A DNA stretch of 64,000 nt from Pseudomonadota bacterium (GCA_023400405.1 JAEXFD010000005.1:137664-201663); one strand, 5' to 3'. Counted from the first letter of the stretch, positions 34,920 to 44,353 are shown. The notes: a model not told the origin generated them from the sequence alone. Translations and numbers: made by a program.

Positions 34920-37697
34920 ATGTCCGAACTCCCCAAGACCTTCGACCCCGCCGAGATCGAATCCCGCTGGTACAGCCATTGGGAGGAGCGGGGGCTGTTC
35001 CGGCCCGATCGCCCCGATGCGGATCCGTGGACGCTGGTCAATCCGCCGCCCAACGTCACGGGCAACCTGCATATCGGCCATGCGCTCGACAACACGCTGC
35101 AGGACATCCTGGTCCGTCACGCGCGGCTGAAGGGCAAGGATGCGCGCTGGGTCGTCGGCACCGATCATGCCGGCATCGCCACCCAGATGGTCGTCGAGCG
35201 GCAACTCAACGAGCGCCAGCAGAAGCGCACCGATTTCACCCGCGAGGAATTCGTCGCCAAGGTCTGGCAGTGGAAGGAAGAAAGCGGCGGCGCGATCACG
35301 CGCCAGCTCCGCCGGCTCGGCTGCTCGATGGACTGGGCGAACGAGCGCTTCACCATGGACGAGGGCTTTTCCAAGGCCGTCCTCAAGGTGTTCGTCGAAC
35401 TGCACAGGCAGGGCCTGCTCTATCGCGACAAGCGGCTGGTGAACTGGGACCCCGGCCTCGGCACCGCGATCAGCGACCTCGAGGTCGAGACGCGGGACGT
35501 CAAGGGCAGCTTCTGGCACCTGCGCTATCCGCTGGCGGACGGCAGCGGCTTCATCGAAGTCGCCACCACCCGGCCCGAGACGATGCTGGCGGACATGGCG
35601 GTCGCGGTCCATCCCGAGGATGCGCGCTATGCCGCGCTGGTCGGCAAGCAGGTGAAACTGCCGATCACCGGCCGCCTGATCCCGATCGTTACCGATGAAC
35701 ATGCCGATCCCGAACTCGGCTCGGGCGCGGTCAAGATCACGCCGGGCCATGACTTCAACGACTTCGAAGTCGGCCGCCGCGCCGGGATCGAGGCGCGCGA
35801 CATGCTCAACATGCTCGACGCCAAGGCCCGCATCACCCAGACCGCCGACGGCCTGATCCCGGCGGAGCTGCTCGGCCTCGACCGGTTCGAAGCGCGCAAG
35901 ATCATCGTCCAGCGCCTCAAGGACGAAGGCTTTCTCATTCCGCACGTCGACAAGGACGGCGTCGAGCACGATGCCGAGCCGCGCACGATCGCGACTCCGT
36001 TCGGTGACCGCTCGGGCGACGTGATCGAGCCCTGGCTGACCGATCAATGGTATGTCGATGCCGCCACGCTCGCCAAGCCGGCGATCGAGGCAGTCCGCTC
36101 GGGCGCGACCAAGGTCGTGCCCAAGAGCTGGGAAAAGACCTATTTCAACTGGATGGAGAACATCCAGCCCTGGTGCGTCAGCCGCCAGCTATGGTGGGGG
36201 CACCGGATTCCGGCTTGGTTCGCCGAGGACGGCCGCATCTTCGTTGCGGAGAGCGAGGCGGAAGCCCAGGCCGAAGCAGGGGAGGGCGTTGCCCTCATCC
36301 AGGACCCGGACGTCCTCGACACCTGGTTCTCCTCCGCGCTCTGGCCCTTCGCGACGCTGGGCTGGCCCGAGAACACCGATCCCACGCTCGGGGGGCGCTA
36401 TCCCAACGACGTCCTGATCTCCGGCTTCGACATCCTGTTCTTCTGGGATGCGCGGATGATGATGCAGGGCCTGCATTTCATGAAGCAGGTGCCGTTCAAG
36501 ACGCTCTACCTGCACGGCTTGGTCCGCGCGGCAGACGGGCAGAAGATGTCCAAGTCCAAGGGCAACACCGTCGATCCGCTCGGTCTGATCGATCAATATG
36601 GCGCCGATGCGCTGCGCTTCTTCATGGCGGCGATGGAGAGCCAGGGCCGCGACATCAAGATGGATGAGCGGCGGATCGAGGGCTATCGCAACTTCGCGAC
36701 CAAGCTGTGGAACGCCGCGCGCTTCTGCCAGTCCAACGGCATCGGCGCGAGCACGACGCTTGAGCCGCCGTCTGCACAGCTTGCCGTAAACCGTTGGATC
36801 ATTGCGGAAACGGTCGCCACGGTGCAGGCGCTCGACCTCGCGCTCGCCGATCTCCGCTTCGACGAGGCGGCAAACACCATCTACCAGTTCGTCTGGAGCC
36901 GCTTCTGCGACTGGTATCTCGAGCTGATCAAACCGGTCCTGCAATCTTCTAACCCCTCCCCTTCAGGGGAGGGGCAAGGGGTGGGGGATGTCTCACCGAG
37001 TGAGACGCCCGCGGACCTGCCCCACGCCAACCCCTCCCCTGAAGGGGAGGGGCTGAGTGCCCCCGACGAGACCCGCGCGGTCGCCGGCTGGGCGCTCGAC
37101 CAGATCCTGGTCATGCTCCACCCGTTCATGCCCTTCATCACCGAAGAGCTCTGGTCGAAGACCGGCGATCGGCCGCACGAACTGATCGTCGCGAGCTGGC
37201 CGATGGCCGACGCCCGCGCGCTCGATCCGGCCGCCGCGCAGGAGATCGACTGGCTGATCCGCCTGGTGAGCGAGATCCGCGCCGCCCGGACCGAGCTCAA
37301 CGTGCCGCCGGGCGCGCGCCTGCCGCTCCATGTCCGCGATGCCTCGCCCGAGACCGCAGGCCGCCTCGCTCGCCAGGAAGCGGCGCTGGCTCGGCTCGCC
37401 CGCGTCGATCAGGCGCCGGGGGAAGTGCCCGTCGGCGGTGCGCTCCAGATCGTCGTCGATGAGGCGACCTTCATCCTCCCGCTCGGCGACGTCGTCGACC
37501 TCGAAGCCGAGCGCGCCCGCCTCGCCAAGGCGATCGCCGCGGCCGAGAAGGAGCGCGACGCGCTGGCCGGCCGCCTGGGCAATGCGAGCTTCGTCGAGCG
37601 CGCCAAGCCCGAAGCGGTGGAAAAGGCGCGCGCCGACCATGCGGAAAAGGCCGCCGAGGCGGAACGGTTGTCGGCGGCGCTGGCGCGGTTGGGCTAG
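34920..37697 (+). CDS. valS: Valyl-tRNA synthetase carrying an in-frame palindromic element
   Basis: ValS charges tRNA-Val and edits threonine. The 925-aa protein has PPPNVTGNLHIGHAL (HIGH), GQKMSKSKGN (KMSKS), the editing domain between them, an anticodon-binding domain and a C-terminal coiled coil (EAERARLAKAIAAAEKERDA). About 40 residues (roughly 676-718) between ELIKPVLQ and TRAVAGWALDQIL are encoded by a 100-bp double-hairpin repeat at 36953-37052 and read NPSPSGEGQGVGDVSPSETP and onward. These residues are absent from typical ValS and sit in a linker before LHPFMPFITEELW. The frame stays open, so the gene is probably functional. Confidence 0.96.
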   Translation: MSELPKTFDPAEIESRWYSHWEERGLFRPDRPDADPWTLVNPPPNVTGNLHIGHALDNTLQDILVRHARLKGKDARWVVGTDHAGIATQMVVERQLNERQQKRTDFTREEFVAKVWQWKEESGGAITRQLRRLGCSMDWANERFTMDEGFSKAVLKVFVELHRQGLLYRDKRLVNWDPGLGTAISDLEVETRDVKGSFWHLRYPLADGSGFIEVATTRPETMLADMAVAVHPEDARYAALVGKQVKLPITGRLIPIVTDEHADPELGSGAVKITPGHDFNDFEVGRRAGIEARDMLNMLDAKARITQTADGLIPAELLGLDRFEARKIIVQRLKDEGFLIPHVDKDGVEHDAEPRTIATPFGDRSGDVIEPWLTDQWYVDAATLAKPAIEAVRSGATKVVPKSWEKTYFNWMENIQPWCVSRQLWWGHRIPAWFAEDGRIFVAESEAEAQAEAGEGVALIQDPDVLDTWFSSALWPFATLGWPENTDPTLGGRYPNDVLISGFDILFFWDARMMMQGLHFMKQVPFKTLYLHGLVRAADGQKMSKSKGNTVDPLGLIDQYGADALRFFMAAMESQGRDIKMDERRIEGYRNFATKLWNAARFCQSNGIGASTTLEPPSAQLAVNRWIIAETVATVQALDLALADLRFDEAANTIYQFVWSRFCDWYLELIKPVLQSSNPSPSGEGQGVGDVSPSETPADLPHANPSPEGEGLSAPDETRAVAGWALDQILVMLHPFMPFITEELWSKTGDRPHELIVASWPMADARALDPAAAQEIDWLIRLVSEIRAARTELNVPPGARLPLHVRDASPETAGRLARQEAALARLARVDQAPGEVPVGGALQIVVDEATFILPLGDVVDLEAERARLAKAIAAAEKERDALAGRLGNASFVERAKPEAVEKARADHAEKAAEAERLSAALARLG
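36953..37052. mobile_element. 100-bp double-hairpin element inside valS
   Basis: The left hairpin CCCCTCCCC-TTCA-GGGGAGGGG (36953-36974) and the right hairpin CCCCTCCCC-TGAA-GGGGAGGGG (37031-37052) are inverted copies. The inner tails have the GGGGTGGGGG pattern, and the left half contains TGTCTCACCGAG. A near twin lies at 59154-59255, and hairpins of the same design end the DUF559 cassettes. The element has no gene of its own but is translated as part of valS. Calling it a MITE-like form is inference. Confidence 0.6.
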
Positions 37698-37704
37698 AGA
37701 CGGT

Positions 37705-37789
37705 CGTCATCCCGGCGAAAGCCGGGATCTCTCGCGGTCGCGAGCGAAGCGCGTGTGGTGCAAGGCCCCAGCCTCCGCTGGGGCGACGG
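37705..37789. repeat. Palindromes after valS
   Basis: GTCATCCCGGCGAAAGCCGG in a hairpin at 37706 is followed ~35 bp later by CCCCAGCCTCCGCTGGGGCG, a second hairpin. They fill the 129-bp gap between valS and the MATE gene. The first matches the family at 6632; the second differs in sequence. Confidence 0.65.
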
Positions 37790-37826
37790 GCCGGAACAAA
37801 GCCCAAGGGGGAGGGGTCTAGCAGCC

Positions 37827-39269
37827 ATGGCCAAACCGCGTCGTGACCTCACCCAGGGCCATATCGGCCGCACCCTGCTGCTGTTCGCGCTGCCGACGCT
37901 GGGATCGAACATCCTCCAGTCGCTCAACGGCTCGATCAACGCGATCTGGGTGGGGCGCTTCCTCGGCGAGGGCGCGCTGGCGGCGACGTCGAACGCCAAC
38001 ATCATCATGTTCCTTACCTTCGGCGCGGTGTTCGGCTTCGGCATGGCGGCGACGGTGCTGGTCGGCCAGGCGATCGGCCGCGCCGATGTCGATGCCGCGC
38101 GCCGGGCGTTCGGTTCGGCGGTGGGGCTGGTGCTGGCGACCGCGCTAGTAGTCGCCATCGCGGGCTGGCTGTTCTCGCCGCAGATCCTCCATCTGCTTGC
38201 CACGCCGGGCGACGCCATGCCGCTCGCACTCGCCTATCTGCGGGTGATCTTTCTCGGCCTGCCCACCTCGATGGTGCTGGTGCTGCTGATGATGGGCCTG
38301 CGCGGATCGGGCGACGCGATGACGCCGCTGTGGTTCATGATCCTGAGCGTGGTGCTCGATGCGAGCCTCAACCCGCTGCTCATCGCCGGCATCGGCCCGT
38401 TTCCACGCCTGGGCATCGCGGGCTCGGCCACCGCGACGCTGATCGCCAACCATGTCGCCGCGCTCGGCCTGCTCGCGACGATCTACCTGCGCGACCTGCC
38501 GATCCGCCTCAAGGGCGCCGAGCTGCGCTACCTGCTCCCCGAACGCCACCTGATGCGCGTCATCGTCACCAAGGGGCTGCCGATGGGCGCGCAGATGCTG
38601 GTGATGTCGCTCGCCGGCCTCACCATGGTCGGCCTCGTCAATCGCCAGGGCGTCGACACCGCCGCCGCCTATGGCGTCTCGCAGCAGCTGTGGACCTATA
38701 TCCAGATGCCGGCGATGGCGATCGGCGCGGCGGTGAGCGGCATGGCGGCGCAGAATATCGGCGCCGGCCGCTGGGACCGGGTCAACGGCATCACCCGTGC
38801 CGGCCTTGCCTACACGCTGCTGATCACCGGCGCGATGATCGCCGCGGTGCTGATCTTCGATCGCGCGGTGATGACGCTGTTTCTCGGCCCGGGCAGCCCC
38901 GCGCTGCCGATCGCTCGCCACATCCAGCTGATCGCCAGCTGGAACTTCATGTTCTTCGGCATGACCATGGTGTTCTTCGCCGTGGTCCGCGCCAACGGCG
39001 CCGTGCTCGCCCCGCTCGGCATCCTGATCCTCGCCCTCTATCCGATCCGCATCGGCTTTGCGGAGCTCACCCGCCCGCTGCTCGGCGTCGATTCGCTATG
39101 GTGGAGCTTCCCGCTCGGCTCCGCCGCCACGCTGGTGATGGCCTTCGCCTATTATCGCTTCGGCCGCTGGCGCAAGGGCGCGCTGATGGCGCCGATTCAC
39201 CCCGACGAGGCGAGCGAAAAGGCACTCGCCGGCAGCGAGCCGGGCGGGCGCTTGCAACCGGCGGGCTGA
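37827..39269 (+). CDS. MATE family efflux transporter
   Basis: The 480-aa protein has about twelve transmembrane helices and MATE features: the N-terminal half opens GRTLLLFALPTLGSNILQSL, and later GLRGSGDAMTPLWFMILSVV and AAYGVSQQLWTYIQMPAMAI mark the pseudo-symmetric halves. It would export drugs or metabolites in exchange for Na+ or H+. I use the ATG at 37827 with GGGAGGGG upstream; the frame stays open to 37755 through repeat sequence. hemB follows 18 bp later. Confidence 0.93.
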   Translation: MAKPRRDLTQGHIGRTLLLFALPTLGSNILQSLNGSINAIWVGRFLGEGALAATSNANIIMFLTFGAVFGFGMAATVLVGQAIGRADVDAARRAFGSAVGLVLATALVVAIAGWLFSPQILHLLATPGDAMPLALAYLRVIFLGLPTSMVLVLLMMGLRGSGDAMTPLWFMILSVVLDASLNPLLIAGIGPFPRLGIAGSATATLIANHVAALGLLATIYLRDLPIRLKGAELRYLLPERHLMRVIVTKGLPMGAQMLVMSLAGLTMVGLVNRQGVDTAAAYGVSQQLWTYIQMPAMAIGAAVSGMAAQNIGAGRWDRVNGITRAGLAYTLLITGAMIAAVLIFDRAVMTLFLGPGSPALPIARHIQLIASWNFMFFGMTMVFFAVVRANGAVLAPLGILILALYPIRIGFAELTRPLLGVDSLWWSFPLGSAATLVMAFAYYRFGRWRKGALMAPIHPDEASEKALAGSEPGGRLQPAG

Positions 39270-39287
39270 GGGCGCATCAGCGCCCGC

Positions 39288-40274
39288 ATGACTCAATACC
39301 CCGCGCTCCGCCTCCGCCGCACGCGCGCTTCGGCCTGGAGCCGGCGCCTGGTTGCCGAGAATACCATCACCCCCGCCGATCTGATCTGGCCGCTCTTCGT
39401 CACCGAAGGCGAAGGGGAGGAGCCGATCGCCGCGCTTCCCGGCGTCTCGCGCTGGGGCCTGAACGGCATCGTCGCCCGCGCCCGCGAAGCCCATGATCTC
39501 GGCATTCCCTGTCTGGCGCTCTTCCCGAACACGCCGCGCGAACTGCGCACCGACGATGGCCGCGAGGCGCTCAACCCGGACAATCTGATGTGCCGCGCGA
39601 TCCGCGCGATCAAGGATGCGGTGCCCGAGATCGGCATCCTCACCGACGTCGCGCTCGATCCCTATACCACCCATGGCCATGACGGCATCGTCGATGCCCA
39701 GGGCTATGTCCTCAACGACGAGACCAGCGCGGTGCTGGTCGATCAGGCGCTGGTCCAGGCCGAGGCGGGATCGGACATCGTCGCCCCGTCGGACATGATG
39801 GACGGCCGGGTCGGCGCGATCCGCGGCGCGCTTGAGGCGAACGGGCACGTCAACGTCCAGATCATGGCCTATGCCGCGAAATATGCCTCGGGCTTCTACG
39901 GGCCCTTCCGCGACGCGGTCGGCAGCCGCGGGCTGCTCAAGGGCGACAAGAAGACCTATCAGATGGACCCGGCCAATGCCGAGGAAGCGCTGCGCGAAGT
40001 GGCGCTCGATCTCGCCGAGGGCGCGGATACGGTGATGGTCAAGCCGGGACTGCCCTATCTCGACATCATATTGCGTGTGAAAAGCGAGTTCCAAGTCCCC
40101 GTATTCGCCTATCAAGTCTCCGGCGAATATGCGATGATCGAGGCGGCGGTCGCCGCCGGTGCGGCGGATCGCGACGCGGTCGTGCTCGAAACGCTGATGG
40201 CGTTCAAGCGCGCGGGCTGTTCGGGCGTGCTCACCTATCATGCCCCGGTCGCTGCGAGGCTGATGGGCGCGTGA
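39288..40274 (+). CDS. hemB: Delta-aminolevulinic acid dehydratase (porphobilinogen synthase)
   Basis: HemB joins two 5-aminolevulinate molecules to porphobilinogen in haem synthesis. The 328-aa protein has the Schiff-base lysines K198 (MAYAAKYASGFYGPF) and K252 (VMVKPGLPYLDI). The metal-site segment reads DVALDPYTTHGHDG (120-133) without the cysteine cluster of zinc enzymes, so it is probably the magnesium-dependent type. The stop overlaps the following GNAT start in GTGA, implying coupling. Confidence 0.96.
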   Translation: MTQYPALRLRRTRASAWSRRLVAENTITPADLIWPLFVTEGEGEEPIAALPGVSRWGLNGIVARAREAHDLGIPCLALFPNTPRELRTDDGREALNPDNLMCRAIRAIKDAVPEIGILTDVALDPYTTHGHDGIVDAQGYVLNDETSAVLVDQALVQAEAGSDIVAPSDMMDGRVGAIRGALEANGHVNVQIMAYAAKYASGFYGPFRDAVGSRGLLKGDKKTYQMDPANAEEALREVALDLAEGADTVMVKPGLPYLDIILRVKSEFQVPVFAYQVSGEYAMIEAAVAAGAADRDAVVLETLMAFKRAGCSGVLTYHAPVAARLMGA

Positions 40275-40801
40275 TCGAAACCGCGCGCCTGATCCTGCGC
40301 CCGCCCGAGCCGCGCGACTGGCCCGCGCTCTATGCGATTTGGGCCGATCCTCGGGTCATGGCCGATCTCGGCCCGGTCAAGGACGATGCGGCGAGCGCGG
40401 CGACGCTGGCGCGGCATGACGCCTATCGCCACGAAGGCATCGGCTTCCACAGCGTCGAGCGGCGCGAGGACGGTGCGGTGATCGGCTTTTGCGGGCTCAA
40501 GCGCGGCAATCCCGGGACGCCGATCGAAGGCCGGCTCGAGATCGGCTGGATGTTCGCCGCGCCTTATTGGGGCCAGGGCTATGCCACCGAAGCCGCGCGC
40601 GCCAGCCTCGCCTGGGGATGGGCCAACAAGGCCGAGGACCGGATCGTCGCGATCACGGCGGCGCGCAATCTCAAGAGCCAGAGGCTGATGGAGAAGATCG
40701 GCATGACGCGGCTCGCCGATGGCGATTTCGAGCACCCGCTCTTCGCGCCCGGCGATCCGCTGCGCCCCACGGTCACCTACGCGGTCGATCGCCCGGCATG
40801 A
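40271..40801 (+). CDS. GNAT family N-acetyltransferase (copy 1)
   Basis: The 176-aa protein is a RimJ/RimL-type GNAT: it opens MIETARLILRPPEPRDWPAL and has GRLEIGWMFAAPYWGQGYAT, the acetyl-CoA-binding Q/RxxGxG/A-like region. It also contains VGFCGLK-type and LMEKIGM motifs common in the group. The substrate is unknown. The GTG start overlaps hemB by 4 bp, and the stop overlaps the next GNAT by 4 bp. The next gene is a clear paralogue, so the two arose by tandem duplication. Confidence 0.9.
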   Translation: MIETARLILRPPEPRDWPALYAIWADPRVMADLGPVKDDAASAATLARHDAYRHEGIGFHSVERREDGAVIGFCGLKRGNPGTPIEGRLEIGWMFAAPYWGQGYATEAARASLAWGWANKAEDRIVAITAARNLKSQRLMEKIGMTRLADGDFEHPLFAPGDPLRPTVTYAVDRPA

Positions 40802-41334
40802 TCGACACCGAACGCCTGATCCTGCGCCCCTGGAGCGACGCCGATCGCGCACCGTTCCACGCGATGTGCACCGATCCGCGCGTGATCGAATTTCTCGGCC
40901 CGCCGCAGACTCGGGCGGAAACCGATGCCGCGGTCGATCGCCAGATCGCCTTCCAGCAGCGGCTCGGCCATTGCTTCTGGGCGATCGAGCGGCGCGAGGA
41001 CGGCGCGTTCCTCGGCTTTTGCGGGCTGAAGCCGGGGGCCGAGGCGACGCCGATCGCCGGCGAGGTCGAGATCGGCTGGCGCCTTGCCGCCGAGCATTGG
41101 GGGCGGGGCTATGCCCGCGAGGCGGCTGAGGCCGGCCTCGCCTGGGGTTGGCGCAGCCTCGGCGTGGCGCAAATCGCCGCCATCACCGTATTGGGCAATC
41201 GCCGCAGCTGGGGCCTGATGGAGCGGCTTGGCATGGTCCGCGATCCCAATGGCGACTTCGATCATCCGGGCGCGCCCGCGCAATTGCGGGCGCACATCAC
41301 CTATCGCGCGGCGCGCACCGCGCTTTACGAATAG
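40798..41334 (+). CDS. GNAT family N-acetyltransferase (copy 2)
   Basis: The 178-aa protein is a paralogue of the preceding gene, sharing MI.TERLILRPW, the ERREDGAFLGFCGLKPG block, VEIGWRLAAEHWGRGYAREA and LMERLGM. Acetyl-CoA binding is expected at the GRGYA segment. It starts with ATG inside the upstream stop (ATGA). Differences are greatest in the N-terminal third, so the two may act on different substrates. The hemB-GNAT-GNAT run looks like one transcript. Confidence 0.9.
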   Translation: MIDTERLILRPWSDADRAPFHAMCTDPRVIEFLGPPQTRAETDAAVDRQIAFQQRLGHCFWAIERREDGAFLGFCGLKPGAEATPIAGEVEIGWRLAAEHWGRGYAREAAEAGLAWGWRSLGVAQIAAITVLGNRRSWGLMERLGMVRDPNGDFDHPGAPAQLRAHITYRAARTALYE

Positions 41335-41504
41335 GATTTCGTCTGCTTGCGTTGGCGGCATGATCGCATTCGCCATCACCGGGTCGTCCGTTCCGCGTTC
41401 CAAGATCCTCATGGGCGGGGGAAATCCATCCGGACGTAGCCTAAACTTCCTAAACTTCCGCGCGTCGTTCAGCGGTGCGCAAGCCGATTCGGGTCAGGGC
41501 CGCC
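41335..41504. other. 170-bp gap with no supported gene
   Basis: The stretch between the second GNAT and the MFS/spermidine synthase gene has short frames only and no clear hairpin terminator. It is probably 5' leader and promoter sequence of the next gene. I see nothing else in it. Confidence 0.5.
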
Positions 41505-43781
41505 ATGCGCTCTGATCAGGAGGAGGCGGCCATCGAAGCCAATGTGCATGCGCCGCGCTGGCCCTTCGTCGCGGCGATCCTGACGGGCTCGTTCCTGCTG
41601 TTCCTCATTCAGCCGATGGTCGCGCGGATGGCGCTTCCGCGGCTCGGCGGTGCGCCGGCCGTGTGGAACTCGGCGATGCTGGTCTATCAGGCGCTGCTGC
41701 TTGGCGGCTATGCCTATGCCCATTGGCTGGGCCGAGTCCGCCCGCGGATGCAGGCGGCGATCCATGGCGCGGTGCTGCTGGTCGCGGCGCTGTGGCTGCC
41801 GATCGGCCTCACGGCGATGCAGCTTCCCGCCGACGCCCAGCCCGCGCTCTGGGTGCCCTGGCTGCTTGTCGCCTCGATCGGCCCGCTGTTCTTCGCCGTC
41901 TCGGCGCAGGCACCGCTGCTCCAGCGCTGGTACAGCCTGGCGAGCCATGGCCGCGATCCCTACGCCCTGTACGCAGCGTCGAACATCGGCAGCTTCGGCG
42001 GGCTGATCGCCTATCCGCTGCTCGTCGAGCCGCTGCTCGCCCTGCGCGCGCAGAGTTGGCTGTGGACCGCGGGCTATGTCCTGGTCTTGCTGCTCGTCGC
42101 GGCCTGCGCCGTCCGCCTGCCGCGCCAGGAAGAGGGGCAGCCGCACGTCGCGCACCACAGCCCGCCGCCTGGCCGCCGCCGGATCGCGCACTGGATCGCG
42201 CTCGCCTTGGTGCCTTCGGGGCTGATGCTGGCGACCACGACCTTCCTCACCACCGATATCGTCGCGATGCCGCTGCTCTGGGTGCTGCCGCTCGGGCTGT
42301 ACCTGCTCAGCTTCCCCGTCGCCTTCCGCAGCGCCACCACGCTGCCGGTGTTGCTGCGCCGATTCGCGCCAGTGGTCATCCTGCTATTCGGCGCGGCGCT
42401 GATCGCCGGGCATGAGGCGCTGGCCTATCTCAATGCCCTGATCGGCCTGTTGCTGCTCTTCGTCGTCGCAGTGGCGCTGCACACGCGTCTCTATCAACTG
42501 CGCCCGGCGCCCGATCGGCTGACCGGCTTCTATCTCGCCATGTCGGTCGGCGGGGCGCTCGGCGGCGTGTTTGCCGGGCTGCTCGCGCCGGTGCTGTTCG
42601 ACTGGACCTACGAATATCCGCTGCTGGTCTTCGCGGCTGGGGCGCTGGCGCCGCAATCCTTCCTGCTGCCCGTCACTGCCCGGCTGTGGCGGCGTCATGG
42701 CCGCCTGAAGTTGCTGGGAATGGCCGTGATCGTTGGGTTGCTGGCCTGGATCGGCATCTTCGATCCCGGAGGCTTTCTCGGCGCCTATCACGAGTCGATC
42801 GCTTTCCTCTGCGTTGCGCTGGTCGGGCTCGCTGCGATCGGTCGACGTTCGGCCTATCTCATCGCCCTGGCCGGCGGGCTGGTGCTGTTCGGCGGCTATC
42901 GTGCCGCCACCCTCTCGCTCAGCGACGCGCGCACGCGCAGCTATTTCGGGGTTTATACCGTCATCGAGACGCCCACCGAGCGCCAGCTCGCCCATGGCAC
43001 GACGCTGCACGGCATCCAGCTCAAGGGCGCGCGCGCGACCACCCCGACGACCTATTACGTGCCCGATTCGGGGATCGGCAAGGCGATGCAGGCGCTGCCC
43101 GAGCTCTACGGACCCGCCGCACGGGTCGGCGTGGTCGGCCTCGGCACCGGCACGCTGGCCTGCTACGCGCAGCCTGGTCAGGCCTGGCGCTTCTTCGAGA
43201 TCGATCCGGCGATGGTGCGGATCGCGCGCGACAAGTTCAGCTTCCTGCGCCGCTGCGCGCCCCAGGTCGCGATCACGCTCGGCGATGCGCGCCTGCGCCT
43301 CGCCGAATCGCAGCCGGCCAGCCTCGATCTGCTCGCGCTCGACGCCTTCTCGTCGGATACGGTGCCGATGCATCTGCTGACGCGCGAGGCGTTCGCCACC
43401 TATCGCCGCGTGCTCGCTCCAAACGGGCTGCTGCTCGTCCACATCTCGAATCGCTTCATGGCGCTGGCCCCGGTGGTCGGGGCGGAGGCGCGCACCGATG
43501 GCTGGGCGGCGGCGAAGCTCGCCTTCGTTCCCGGCATGGAGTTCGTCGCCAGCCCGGGGCCCGGCGGCGGCACACGCGTGCGCGGCCAGCAACCCGAGGC
43601 TGAATCGGCCTCCGAATGGCTGGCGCTGAGCCCCGATCGCGCCACGCTCCGGCAGCTTGAGGCGCTGGGCGGCGGCTGGGTGCCGCTCGGCAGCTATCCG
43701 GGCTTTACGCCCTGGACCGACGATTATGCCTCGGTGCTGCCGGTCATGCGACTGCTGCACCCAGGGCTGGCGGAGGACTAG
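41505..43781 (+). CDS. Fused MFS/spermidine synthase-like protein
   Basis: The 758-aa protein has an N-terminal membrane domain of about 10-12 helices, from FVAAILTGSFLLFLIQPMVA to about 480. A C-terminal SAM-dependent methyltransferase-like domain related to spermidine synthase follows, with VGVVGLGTGTLACYAQPGQ, FFEIDPAMVRIARDKFSF and LLALDAFSSDTVPMHLLT. Members are called fused MFS/spermidine synthases, but polyamine synthesis has not been shown for most. I use the ATG at 41505; an alternative at 41475 adds ten residues. The stop overlaps the convergent lipoprotein gene. Confidence 0.85.
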   Translation: MRSDQEEAAIEANVHAPRWPFVAAILTGSFLLFLIQPMVARMALPRLGGAPAVWNSAMLVYQALLLGGYAYAHWLGRVRPRMQAAIHGAVLLVAALWLPIGLTAMQLPADAQPALWVPWLLVASIGPLFFAVSAQAPLLQRWYSLASHGRDPYALYAASNIGSFGGLIAYPLLVEPLLALRAQSWLWTAGYVLVLLLVAACAVRLPRQEEGQPHVAHHSPPPGRRRIAHWIALALVPSGLMLATTTFLTTDIVAMPLLWVLPLGLYLLSFPVAFRSATTLPVLLRRFAPVVILLFGAALIAGHEALAYLNALIGLLLLFVVAVALHTRLYQLRPAPDRLTGFYLAMSVGGALGGVFAGLLAPVLFDWTYEYPLLVFAAGALAPQSFLLPVTARLWRRHGRLKLLGMAVIVGLLAWIGIFDPGGFLGAYHESIAFLCVALVGLAAIGRRSAYLIALAGGLVLFGGYRAATLSLSDARTRSYFGVYTVIETPTERQLAHGTTLHGIQLKGARATTPTTYYVPDSGIGKAMQALPELYGPAARVGVVGLGTGTLACYAQPGQAWRFFEIDPAMVRIARDKFSFLRRCAPQVAITLGDARLRLAESQPASLDLLALDAFSSDTVPMHLLTREAFATYRRVLAPNGLLLVHISNRFMALAPVVGAEARTDGWAAAKLAFVPGMEFVASPGPGGGTRVRGQQPEAESASEWLALSPDRATLRQLEALGGGWVPLGSYPGFTPWTDDYASVLPVMRLLHPGLAED

Positions 43782-44269
43782 GTGCCGCCGATCGTCTTTT
43801 CGAGCGCGTCGATCCGGGCCTGCTGGCCCGTCGATGCCGTCTCGGCCTCGGCGATCGCCGCGTCGAGCGCGGGGTAGGGCGGTTGGCCGGCCTGGCCCCG
43901 CTCGATCGCCAGCTGCTCGAGTTCCTCGAGCGCGTCGACGGCGGGCTTCCGCAGCGCGCCGAGGCTCGCCATCGCCACCTGGGCGTCGAGCCAGCGCTCC
44001 GATCCCGGCGCGAGGCCCTGCGCCAGCGCGATCTTCGCCTCGGCATCCTGCGCGCCGGCGGCGAAGGCGCGGGCGGACGAATCGAGGGTCGCCCGGATCG
44101 CGGCGATCTTCTGGTCGAGCGCCGCATCGGGAGTCGCGACCGCTACCGGCCGGTCGGGCTCGGCAAGGCTCTGCGATTCGATCGGGCGGGGGAGGAGCGA
44201 GGGATATTTTCCCGTGCTCTGGGAGCAGCCCGCAAGGGCGGCAAGGCTCAGCAGGAGAAGGAACCGCAT
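43778..44269 (-). CDS. Helical lipoprotein, unknown function
   Basis: The 163-aa protein has a lipoprotein signal (MRFLLLLSLAALAGC) with lipobox LAGC. The mature part is helical and rich in Ala and Glu (AALDQKIAAIRATLDSSARA), suggesting a coiled coil. It probably sits on the periplasmic side of a membrane. I use the ATG at 44269 with GAGAAGGAA-type sequence nearby; an in-frame start at 44305 would add an unlikely N-terminus. No family is recognised. Confidence 0.75.
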   Translation of the reverse strand: MRFLLLLSLAALAGCSQSTGKYPSLLPRPIESQSLAEPDRPVAVATPDAALDQKIAAIRATLDSSARAFAAGAQDAEAKIALAQGLAPGSERWLDAQVAMASLGALRKPAVDALEELEQLAIERGQAGQPPYPALDAAIAEAETASTGQQARIDALEKTIGGT

Positions 44270-44353
44270 GGCCGCTGCTCTATGCGTGTGGAAAAGCGTG
44301 CGCAACGGGCTTGCGCGATCCGAAAAGCGCTTCTAAAGGCACCCCTCCACAGC

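Noticed and set aside
34920..37697. valS as a pseudogene broken by a repeat
   Set aside because: The insertion keeps the frame, and all motifs before and after it are intact.
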